DNA of 10,098 bases from contig JAJRAT010000119.1 in NCBI GenBank assembly GCA_028682845.1, positions 1 to 10,098 of the forward strand, in the 5' to 3' direction. Both the position numbers and the translations under genes were made by a program. Position 1 is the stretch's first letter, and every line of letters begins with the position of its first letter. The DNA is from Methanothrix sp. (lineage in GTDB: Archaea; Halobacteriota; Methanosarcinia; Methanotrichales; Methanotrichaceae). The notes beneath the pieces are model-generated. The model was not told the DNA's origin. It did not search any database and saw nothing but the letters and a program-made list of their open reading frames with translations. This document shows, in pieces, positions 1 to 5,572 of this stretch.

Positions 1-11
1 ATAGGCCTCAT
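1..11 (-). CDS. Start of a further gene, cut by the window edge (partial, identity unknown)
   Basis: An ATG lies on the minus strand at 11-9, two bases past the pyrD stop codon (13-15). It is preceded by GGGAGG (19-24) with a 7-base spacer (CGCTAGA), a very good archaeal ribosome binding site placed inside the last codons of pyrD. This looks like a translationally coupled next gene. Only the first three codons (M-R-P) are inside the window, so the product cannot be read. A pyrK electron-transfer subunit would be an obvious candidate partner for this type of PyrD, but that is a guess from pathway knowledge alone. Confidence 0.45.
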
Positions 12-12
12 T

Positions 13-909
13 CTAGCGCCTCCCGGCCATGCCGCGCAGATCTTCGGGCGTCAGCGATTTTCTCTCCAGGTACCGGGCAAGGCCGGTTGTGATTTCCTCA
101 AAGATGCCGTAGCCCTTCTGCAGAGCCGTGCCGATTTGCACTGCACCGGCCCCGGCCATTATCATCTCCACCGCATCCTCCCAACACGAGACGCCGCCCA
201 CGCCGATCACCGGGATCTCCAGGCGCATGGCGAGGTCGTAGACGGCACGAACGGCAACGGGTTTGATGGCCGGGCCGGATAGGCCGCCAAAGCGGTTTCC
301 CAGGATCGGATAGCCGGTCTCGATATCGATGGCCATAGCCTTCAGGGTGTTGATGGCCACGACGGCATCTGCGCCGCCCCGCTGCGCCGCCAATCCCAGC
401 TCGACGATATCCGCCGTGTTCGGGGTCAGCTTGACCCAGACCGGCGCATCCGCCGCAGCCTTCACGGCTCCGGTCACTGATTCCACCAGATCGGGATAGC
501 GGCCCAGCTCTGCGCCGTATTTCTCGGCATGGGGGCAGGAGAGGTTCAACTCGAAGGCATCGGCCTTCAGGCCGCGGGCAATTCCGGCGAACTCCTCGGC
601 GCTGGAGCCGAAGATGCTGGCCACCACCGGCACGCCGCCCGTTTTGGCGAAATCGATTTCTTCCTGGAATTCCTTGTAAGAGGGATTGGGCAGGCCCATA
701 GCGTTCAATAGGCCGCATTCCACGTGCACGATGGTCGGGCCGTGGTGGCCTTCGCGGGGAACTGAGCCCAGAGACTTGGTGACCACGCCGCCCGCGCCCG
801 CGAGCGCAGCGCGCCGCAGTGAGGCTCCCGTGGTGCCCAGGATACCCGCGGCCAGCATGATGGGATTTTTCAGCGTCAGGCCGCCGGCATGGACGGTTAG
901 GGATGGCAT
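13..909 (-). CDS. pyrD: Dihydroorotate dehydrogenase, class 1B type catalytic subunit
   Basis: This is the fourth step of UMP synthesis, oxidising dihydroorotate to orotate on FMN in the cytoplasm. The 298-residue length is normal for the family, and the protein starts directly with the family opening (L-x-V...LKNPIMLAAG). Visible motifs are TKS at 44-46 (flavin/substrate lysine), NAMGLPN at 69-75, NLSCPH at 122-127 with Cys125 as the expected catalytic base, VKLTPN at 159-164, INT at 186-188, GGLSGP at 208-213, and the FMN phosphate-binding GVGG at 236-239 and IGT at 259-261. A catalytic Cys rather than Ser places it in class 1. Class 1B enzymes use a PyrK flavin/iron-sulfur subunit, which is not in the window but could be the gene beginning at position 11. 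There is no clear Shine-Dalgarno in front of the ATG, and a TATA-like element 22-32 bases upstream suggests a near-leaderless message. Confidence 0.95.
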   Translation of the reverse strand: MPSLTVHAGGLTLKNPIMLAAGILGTTGASLRRAALAGAGGVVTKSLGSVPREGHHGPTIVHVECGLLNAMGLPNPSYKEFQEEIDFAKTGGVPVVASIFGSSAEEFAGIARGLKADAFELNLSCPHAEKYGAELGRYPDLVESVTGAVKAAADAPVWVKLTPNTADIVELGLAAQRGGADAVVAINTLKAMAIDIETGYPILGNRFGGLSGPAIKPVAVRAVYDLAMRLEIPVIGVGGVSCWEDAVEMIMAGAGAVQIGTALQKGYGIFEEITTGLARYLERKSLTPEDLRGMAGRR

Positions 910-930
910 GAAGGGAAATGATAGCCGTTA

Positions 931-941
931 CATATTAAAAA
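931..941 (-). promoter_or_regulatory. Candidate TATA box for pyrD
   Basis: The minus strand reads TTTTTAATATG here. Its centre is about 27 bases before the pyrD ATG, so transcription would be expected to begin almost at the start codon. This fits the lack of a ribosome binding site. The call is inferred from archaeal promoter spacing. The 910-1060 spacer holds no gene and no clear hairpin terminator for the upstream transporter gene. Confidence 0.4.
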
Positions 942-1060
942 GAATTGTCGCATAAGTCATGAATGCGCCATGATTCAGGGAATGTCTATTCCTTCGCATT
1001 TCAATGAAGTGCATTTAGAGAGTTTATTATTTTATCACGTTCGCCGGCTACAACGCTTGC

Positions 1061-2302
1061 TCAATTATCCGGGCGGCATTGCGGCGGCACCACCATGAGA
1101 ATGCACGCGCTCGCCAGCAAAAAGAATGCGCCGAGGTAGGCGAACACCAGGAAGAAGTTGTCGCCCGTCCTGTCCAGCAGGTAGCCGGAGAGCGTGGGTC
1201 CGAGAGGCCCGGCCACGAATCCGTAGGCTGCAAAGGTCAGGCCGAAGATGGCTCCAAAGTGCCGCAGGCCGAAACAGTCCGCCACCAGCGGCGCTGATAC
1301 GGAAAAGAGGGTTCCGAAAGCAAATCCCACCACCGCAGCCAGAAAAGCGCAGGTGGCCAGGCTTTTTGCGAAGGGCAGGGCAAAGTAGGCAAGCCCTGCC
1401 ACCAGAAAAGCCGCGCTCATGATCCGGTTTCGCCCAAATCTGTCGGATAGGATGCCGCTTATGATACGGCCCGAGCCGTTGGTGAGATTAAAGGCCGTGA
1501 GCAAGAGGATGGCCGATTCCAGGCCGAATCCCCGGAAGAGGCCGTAACTTGTCGCCAGGATGGACATGGAGACTCCCGCCGCTCCGGCTAAAGTCCAGGT
1601 GATCCAGAGGAACCAGAAGCTCCTGGTGTGCAGGCTCTCTCCAGGCGTAAGAGACCTCTTCAGCAGATCCTCAAGTCTCTTTGTGCCTGCCGTCTCTCTT
1701 TCCAAATTCCGATCGCGCGTCGAATCCCTTGCCTCCGCCCTTGGTGCGCAGGCAAAATAGGCCCCGGCAAAGCCGAATACCAGCGTCAGGAAAGCGATGA
1801 CGAGATTCATGGATAAGTACCCCAGCACGATGAGCATCTTTCCAAAGAGCGGAGACATGACTGCCGCAGACAGGCCGAATACCATGCTCACCGTCCCCGC
1901 CACCAGGCCCTTCTTTTGCGGATACCACCATTGCACCACGGTCAGTGCCGGGACGTAGACAAAGCTGGATGCGAGGCCGTTGAGAAAAGCCCAGGCATAG
2001 ACCATGTAAATGGAAGAGGCATAAGCCGCCACCACGGAAGAGAATGCGGTAAATGCGATCCCCAGGAAGATCATTTTGCGAGGTCCGTATTGCTCCTGCC
2101 AGCGCCCCGCCAGGAACATGAAAGCGCCCACCGCGGCAAGCATGAAGAAGATGACGAGGCCGGTGGCCGCCCTCCCCACATGGAACATTTCCTGCCAGGC
2201 CGGGGCCATCACTCCCGGAAAGCCGAAGGTGAGAGCGCCCGGCCAGAAGATGGCCACACAGCAACCCAAGACGACCGGAAGGCCGGAAGCATTTCTATCC
2301 AA
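1061..2302 (-). CDS. MFS transporter, OFA (oxalate/formate antiporter-like) family
   Basis: A 413-residue integral membrane protein with about twelve hydrophobic segments in two halves, separated by a charged cytoplasmic loop at about 186-228. MFS motif A appears twice, as GRWQEQYGPRK (66-76) and GILSDRFGRNR (283-293). WYPQKKGLVAG (126-136) and the DCFGLRHFGAIFGLTF...GP stretch (342-368) are typical of the OFA family, which carries small carboxylates such as oxalate or formate. The substrate here cannot be read from sequence. The start is TTG at 2302-2300. AGAGGT (2310-2315) lies 7 bases before it, an in-frame stop lies just upstream (2330-2332), and the first in-frame ATG (residue 32) would delete transmembrane segment 1. 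pyrD follows 150 bases downstream on the same strand, but its own TATA-like box suggests separate transcription. Confidence 0.88.
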   Translation of the reverse strand: MDRNASGLPVVLGCCVAIFWPGALTFGFPGVMAPAWQEMFHVGRAATGLVIFFMLAAVGAFMFLAGRWQEQYGPRKMIFLGIAFTAFSSVVAAYASSIYMVYAWAFLNGLASSFVYVPALTVVQWWYPQKKGLVAGTVSMVFGLSAAVMSPLFGKMLIVLGYLSMNLVIAFLTLVFGFAGAYFACAPRAEARDSTRDRNLERETAGTKRLEDLLKRSLTPGESLHTRSFWFLWITWTLAGAAGVSMSILATSYGLFRGFGLESAILLLTAFNLTNGSGRIISGILSDRFGRNRIMSAAFLVAGLAYFALPFAKSLATCAFLAAVVGFAFGTLFSVSAPLVADCFGLRHFGAIFGLTFAAYGFVAGPLGPTLSGYLLDRTGDNFFLVFAYLGAFFLLASACILMVVPPQCRPDN

Positions 2303-2309
2303 TCCAATA

Positions 2310-2315
2310 ACCTCT
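2310..2315 (-). promoter_or_regulatory. Ribosome binding site that fixes the TTG start of the MFS gene
   Basis: The minus strand reads AGAGGT, complementary to the archaeal 16S 3' end, with 7 bases before TTG at 2302. There is no usable ATG upstream in frame. Confidence 0.6.
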
Positions 2316-2435
2316 GGCCAATATCTGCTCTATGGACTTCAATTGCAGAGTGTTCGCGTCTGCTTGCCGCCAACGCATGATGCAAGCTAGCATGAGTCAT
2401 ACTTATTGGATTCGCTTGGATTAGCTTTGAGTTGG

Positions 2436-2448
2436 CATATATATAAAC
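2436..2448 (-). promoter_or_regulatory. Candidate TATA box for the MFS transporter gene
   Basis: The minus strand reads GTTTATATATATG, close to the archaeal TTTATATA consensus. Expected transcription start is near 2418, giving a leader of roughly 115 bases before the TTG start. The motif is AT-symmetric, so a plus-strand role cannot be excluded, but no plus-strand gene follows. Confidence 0.5.
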
Positions 2449-2484
2449 ACAAGAAAAATAAATTAAAGAAATTGAAATAGATGA

Positions 2485-2512
2485 GAAAAAATATAGCGGA
2501 AAAAAAAACCGC
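2485..2512 (-). terminator. Oligo-T terminator of the solute-binding protein gene
   Basis: Just after the stop codon at 2517 the minus strand has CCGC/GCGG arms (2509-2512 and 2496-2499). GCGG is followed by a T9 run (2500-2508) and then CCGC, so the T-tract is the loop. A second T-run follows at 2485-2491. Oligo-T tracts are the known core of archaeal terminators. Confidence 0.6.
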
Positions 2513-2516
2513 CCGA

Positions 2517-3638
2517 CTATTTGCTGCCGGATAGCTCCGGATAGACGAAGGTCCTTCCCTCCGGCATATCCAGGCCGAGTCGCTTCAGATATTCCGTGTG
2601 AACACTCACGGGATCAAGATCAGCTTCCGGATGCAGCAGCTTGGCGAGATATGTGGCACCAACTTCCTGATTCAGGCCATTCATAACCGACCAATCGATC
2701 ACGAAGATCTTCCCCGACTTCACGGCAGGAAGGCCGCTAGCACCAGCCCTGGCTAAAACCTCATTTCTTACCGCTTCCAGCTTCACGGTATCCGAAGACG
2801 GCGACTGTTCCCAGCCCATCTGTGTCTGGCCGGATGGTTGCGTCTGCCGAACTATGATGGCTTCCGGACTTTGGGTAAGAATCCATTCCCAGGTTACCTT
2901 GGGATAAGCTTCATTGAGGTCTTTGGCAATATTGAAACCGTTCGCTTCCCTCAGCACGCCGTCAAATCCGGAGCCTACGCCGAGGGTTGATAGTGCGCCG
3001 ATTCCGCCGGTTGAACTCCACTCCACGTAAACCTTGGGCTTGTTTAGGCCGGCAACGGCATTGGCCACCTTCTCGCTCTGCTCATTATGCCAGCTCAGGA
3101 AGTCCTCTGCTTCAGCCTCTTTCCCAAGAATTTTGCCGAGCAGCTCGACCTCTTTGGTCATATTCTCTGGCTGGTAGAAATCCAAGCCGATTGCATTGAT
3201 ATTTTCAAAAGAGGACAATCCTTTCTGCACTGCCGCAATGCCGTAGGATTTGCCGGGATAGCTGTACCCGATGATGATTATATTGGGAACAATTTTATCC
3301 TCTCCCCCTTTCGCGATCTCTCCGATCATCTCATAGTCAAGAGCATTCCATTTTCCAACGCTCTGCTTCTTCTTCAGCTCAGGGAAGTAATACCCCTGAT
3401 TCTTGATCGACTCAGAGATGCCCACGACCTTGTCTGCTGCACCAAGCATGACTACCGCAGATGCTGCATCCGAGTTTGTGACGATAATGCGCTCCACGGG
3501 CATTTGCAGCGTGACCTCCCGACCGGCGGAATCGGTTATGGTCATCGGATAGTCGGCGCCCAATGCTGCGATAGAGCTTAAAGAGACCAGCAATGCGAGC
3601 AGGATCATTGCCGGAATGGAAATTTTAACGCGATTCAA
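2517..3638 (-). CDS. ABC transporter solute-binding protein, iron-complex/corrinoid type (Peripla_BP_2 family)
   Basis: A 373-residue secreted protein. Residues 8-27 are a hydrophobic signal segment after a basic N-terminus, ending in AALGA-DYP, so cleavage is likely near residue 28. There is no lipobox cysteine. The mature start YPMTITDSAGREVTLQMPVERIIV (30-53) followed by LGAADKVVGISES (65-77) is the classic opening of class III binding proteins, which carry ferric siderophores, haem, cobalamin or related chelates on the outer face of the membrane. VYVEW (203-207) and GKIFVIDW (309-316) match the second lobe. The ligand cannot be assigned. The start is TTG at 3638-3636. GAGGG (3645-3649) lies 6 bases before it, and the alternative ATG at residue 11 would remove the basic end of the signal peptide. 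No permease or ATPase gene is adjacent, so it is an orphan or works with a system encoded elsewhere. Confidence 0.88.
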   Translation of the reverse strand: MNRVKISIPAMILLALLVSLSSIAALGADYPMTITDSAGREVTLQMPVERIIVTNSDAASAVVMLGAADKVVGISESIKNQGYYFPELKKKQSVGKWNALDYEMIGEIAKGGEDKIVPNIIIIGYSYPGKSYGIAAVQKGLSSFENINAIGLDFYQPENMTKEVELLGKILGKEAEAEDFLSWHNEQSEKVANAVAGLNKPKVYVEWSSTGGIGALSTLGVGSGFDGVLREANGFNIAKDLNEAYPKVTWEWILTQSPEAIIVRQTQPSGQTQMGWEQSPSSDTVKLEAVRNEVLARAGASGLPAVKSGKIFVIDWSVMNGLNQEVGATYLAKLLHPEADLDPVSVHTEYLKRLGLDMPEGRTFVYPELSGSK

Positions 3639-3644
3639 ATCAAT

Positions 3645-3649
3645 CCCTC
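3645..3649 (-). promoter_or_regulatory. Ribosome binding site fixing the TTG start of the solute-binding protein
   Basis: The minus strand reads GAGGG, 6 bases before TTG at 3638. The surrounding ATGAGGGATTGA (3640-3651) is identical to the 12 bases before the start of the secreted protein at 4912. Confidence 0.6.
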
Positions 3650-3660
3650 ATTCATCTAGT

Positions 3661-3698
3661 TTTAATATATCTTTGATCATCGTACGTAGTTATTAAAA
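3661..3698 (-). promoter_or_regulatory. Candidate TATA boxes for the solute-binding protein gene
   Basis: Two minus-strand candidates are seen: ATATATTAAA at about 3661-3670 and TTTTAATA at about 3691-3698. The second would place the transcript start near 3670 and leave a leader of about 30 bases including the ribosome binding site, so it is preferred. The whole 3655-3800 stretch is very AT-rich and other TATA-like strings occur, so the choice is uncertain. Confidence 0.3.
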
Positions 3699-3821
3699 TC
3701 ATTTTTGGTTGTAGTGTTATTAATGACAATTATTCAAACAGAAGTGCAATAAATTAATAAGCATACTTAAAATTAATAACAAATATTATTATACGTGTGA
3801 GATTGGCTGAGGATAGAGATA

Positions 3822-3836
3822 AATTGAGCCTCAATT
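3822..3836. promoter_or_regulatory. 15-base palindrome, possible operator
   Basis: AATTGAG-C-CTCAATT is a perfect 7+1+7 inverted repeat. It lies between the terminator of the secreted-protein gene and the promoter region of the solute-binding protein, about 185 bases before that start codon. GTGTG (3795-3799) and CACAC (3839-3843) flank it as a weaker outer inverted repeat. It could be a regulator site for the solute-binding gene or a minor RNA hairpin. Confidence 0.3.
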
Positions 3837-3846
3837 CGCACACTTC

Positions 3847-3896
3847 AAAAAAAGATTAGTGCCCTTGATCCGAATCAGAATTTTCCGATCAGGGCA
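3847..3896 (-). terminator. Hairpin plus oligo-T terminator of the secreted-protein gene
   Basis: The plus-strand sequence TGCCCTTGATC (3860-3870) pairs with GATCAGGGCA (3887-3896), leaving one bulged base and a 16-base loop. On the minus strand the hairpin is followed by a T7 run (3847-3853). It begins 8 bases after the stop codon at 3905, as expected for a terminator. Confidence 0.75.
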
Positions 3897-3904
3897 TATG
3901 TGGT

Positions 3905-4912
3905 TCAGGGCTTATACTGGTACTTTTCCGTCGGGAACTGGGCCAAGGTGGTGTTCCACTTGGGCTGGAATGTAGAGATGGAAGTGTTCCTGCAGGTGCA
4001 GTCGAAGATGCCCTTCTGGCTTCCGTACTGCTTATCAAAGAACCGGGAAGGAAGGTCGAAGAAACCGCCGCTGCAACATGGTAGCCAGTCCTCGCCCCAA
4101 GTAGGAGCGCTCTTGGACATATCGATCTTCATGGTCTTCTGTACCTGGAAATCACCCACATAGTTGCTTTCGATCTCAATGATGGGATTATGCCATCCTT
4201 GGAGTTCCCTGGACCTGGGAGTAACCTTTGCGGATGAGGTCTGTCCAGAAGCTGTGCGGAGAGTTCGAGTGACCATTTCGCTGATGTGAAGCGTACCTTG
4301 AGTAATATCATCGTCTGTCTTCATGCTGACGGAACCTTTTCCTGCAACGGTTGCTGTTGGTGATGTGCAGTTCATATCCACGGCGATGTCGCCCTTGACT
4401 GCGCGAGCATACTCCACCTGGCGCTGCATAACAACCGCTTCCTGGTAGCTTCTGGCCTCATTTTTATCCTTAAGCAGAGAGTTGTAGGCTACTGGATGAG
4501 AGGCATACCAGCCGGTTCCATAAGCAAAGTTTGTAGGGCTCTGAACATTATCATATTGCTTAGTATAGGTGATAGCACTGTTGGCACCAACATAAGTGGA
4601 GACAAAATCACCTTTTGTATTTATATAATAGATGGTGTTAGAGGTGTGAGTTGTCTTTTGCTCATCGTAGAGTATGTCGGCATAGTCCATAGTGCCGCTT
4701 CCGTGGGCATACTCGAGCATGGATAGGTTGTTCGTATTCACTTTAGCGTATTCCATTACATAGCCTTGACCAGTCACGTCGCTGGTAACATCGTTTTTAT
4801 GTTTAATTGCAATCTGGTTCGGGTTCATATCCCAACCAGTTGCAAAGCAAGCGCTCGTTACCATCAAGAATAGAATTAGTCCCATTCCTAATCTAGTTGT
4901 AAGATGTCCCAT
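3905..4912 (-). CDS. Secreted protein of unknown function with C-terminal cysteine pairs
   Basis: I do not recognise this 335-residue protein. It starts with a signal peptide: basic MGHLTTR, a hydrophobic core at 8-22 and a likely cleavage near CFA-TG (residues 24-25). The mature part is rich in Tyr, Thr, Ser, Asn and Gly. Short related motifs recur: VMEYAKVN (52-59), MLEYAHGSGTMDYA (65-78) and VEYARAV (166-172), suggesting a beta-rich or degenerate repeat fold. Predicted N-glycosylation sequons are at Asn62, 181, 309 and 320. Five cysteines remain after the signal peptide: 182, a CC pair at 279-280 and a CTC pair at 305-307. The last four could form disulfides or bind metal. ATG at 4912 follows GAGGG with a 6-base spacer. 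The gene is flanked by its own terminator and AT-rich promoter DNA, so it looks monocistronic and strongly insulated. Confidence 0.8.
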   Translation of the reverse strand: MGHLTTRLGMGLILFLMVTSACFATGWDMNPNQIAIKHKNDVTSDVTGQGYVMEYAKVNTNNLSMLEYAHGSGTMDYADILYDEQKTTHTSNTIYYINTKGDFVSTYVGANSAITYTKQYDNVQSPTNFAYGTGWYASHPVAYNSLLKDKNEARSYQEAVVMQRQVEYARAVKGDIAVDMNCTSPTATVAGKGSVSMKTDDDITQGTLHISEMVTRTLRTASGQTSSAKVTPRSRELQGWHNPIIEIESNYVGDFQVQKTMKIDMSKSAPTWGEDWLPCCSGGFFDLPSRFFDKQYGSQKGIFDCTCRNTSISTFQPKWNTTLAQFPTEKYQYKP

Positions 4913-4963
4913 TTCAATCCCTCATCTGTTTTCGTAGATATACTGAGGCGGAATTGCTCATAG

Positions 4964-5003
4964 TAATATTTAATTCTTTTCAGGTAAGACAATATATTAA
5001 AAA
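4964..5003 (-). promoter_or_regulatory. Candidate TATA boxes for the secreted-protein gene
   Basis: The minus strand holds TTTTTAATATATTG at about 4990-5003 and GAATTAAATATTAC at about 4964-4977. The nearer one would give a transcript start near 4945 and a leader of about 33 bases, the farther one a leader of about 60. Both resemble archaeal TATA elements and sequence alone does not decide between them. Confidence 0.35.
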
Positions 5004-5072
5004 TTTCTTATGGCTATATTTTAATGCTAATTTGAAATAATTTTTGTTATTTTGTTATACCGATTAGATAGA

Positions 5073-5080
5073 TTTATATG
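5073..5080 (+). promoter_or_regulatory. Plus-strand TATA-like box in the gene-poor spacer
   Basis: TTTATATG fits the archaeal TATA consensus. It predicts transcription starting near 5100 toward a strong hairpin at 5121-5153. No recognisable gene lies downstream on this strand before the glutamate synthase terminator, so it may serve a small RNA or small ORF, or be chance in AT-rich DNA. Confidence 0.3.
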
Positions 5081-5120
5081 CAGGAATGGGAAACAATGAA
5101 CATACTCCATCAGGCGAATA

Positions 5121-5153
5121 CAACAGATGTGAGTGGGGGAGGCACATCTGTTG
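5121..5153 (+). other. Perfect 11-bp hairpin with G-rich loop, possible small RNA element
   Basis: CAACAGATGTG (5121-5131) and CACATCTGTTG (5143-5153) are exact inverted repeats around the 11-base loop AGTGGGGGAGG. No T-run follows on either strand, so it is not a standard terminator. It sits about 20 bases after the start predicted from the TATA-like box at 5073-5080. The wider 4913-5515 spacer holds no convincing protein gene. Reading frames of 71 and 82 codons there lack ribosome binding sites and family resemblance. Confidence 0.4.
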
Positions 5154-5403
5154 CTAATAGCCTTGGCCGATCGCCAAAAAAAGGCAGGAGCTTACAATCC
5201 TATTTCTAGCAATCTCAGAACGCAATTGAACATTCAATTCTCATGGCATTATTTTGGAAGAATAGACATTGGAAAAAAAGCACGCAACAATAATCAAGAT
5301 CTGATAAAAACTCCGGGTGGACGGATCGAGATCCTGACTCTTGAATCCACAGGGATAAGTGGTTGTACTGAAATAAACTAAGACGAAATATGCGTTTGGT
5401 TTG

Positions 5404-5421
5404 AATGATATAGATATCATT
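5404..5421. promoter_or_regulatory. 18-base AT-rich palindrome, possible operator
   Basis: AATGATAT-AG-ATATCATT is a perfect 8+2+8 inverted repeat in the spacer between the glutamate synthase terminator and the secreted-protein gene. It is far (about 490 bases) from the nearest recognised start codon. It resembles a metalloregulator-type box in general shape only, and no regulator can be named. Confidence 0.25.
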
Positions 5422-5503
5422 AAGGCATCAAAGTCCATGTTCGCGTATTTATTCACTTAAGTTATTTCATTACAATCACTAAATAGAATTTGCCCTATTC
5501 GTG

Positions 5504-5539
5504 AGAAAAAAGAAATCAAGCCCCGAAACCGGGGCTTGA
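5504..5539 (-). terminator. Strong hairpin terminator of the glutamate synthase-family gene
   Basis: TCAAGCCCCG (5516-5525) and CGGGGCTTGA (5530-5539) form a perfect 10-bp stem with an AAAC loop. On the minus strand it is followed by TTTCTTTTTT (5506-5515). It starts 34 bases after the stop codon at 5573. Confidence 0.8.
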
Positions 5540-5572
5540 GGGGCTTATTGTGGTTTTGGGTTACTGCAAGCT

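Noticed and set aside
979..992. GGAAT-GTCT-ATTCC inverted repeat between the MFS gene and pyrD
   Set aside because: Only five paired bases and no T-run, so it is too weak to call an operator or terminator.
2209..2400. 63-codon minus-strand frame overlapping the start of the MFS gene, possible upstream ORF
   Set aside because: No ribosome binding site, no family resemblance, and most of it lies inside the MFS gene in another frame.
5133..5381. 82-codon plus-strand frame in the gene-poor spacer
   Set aside because: It starts inside the hairpin loop at a GTG and shows no family features. I considered a transposase relic but found no supporting motif or terminal repeats.
5241..5456. 71-codon minus-strand frame downstream of the glutamate synthase terminator
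   Set aside because: GTG start without ribosome binding site, composition like translated AT-rich spacer, and no recognisable motif.
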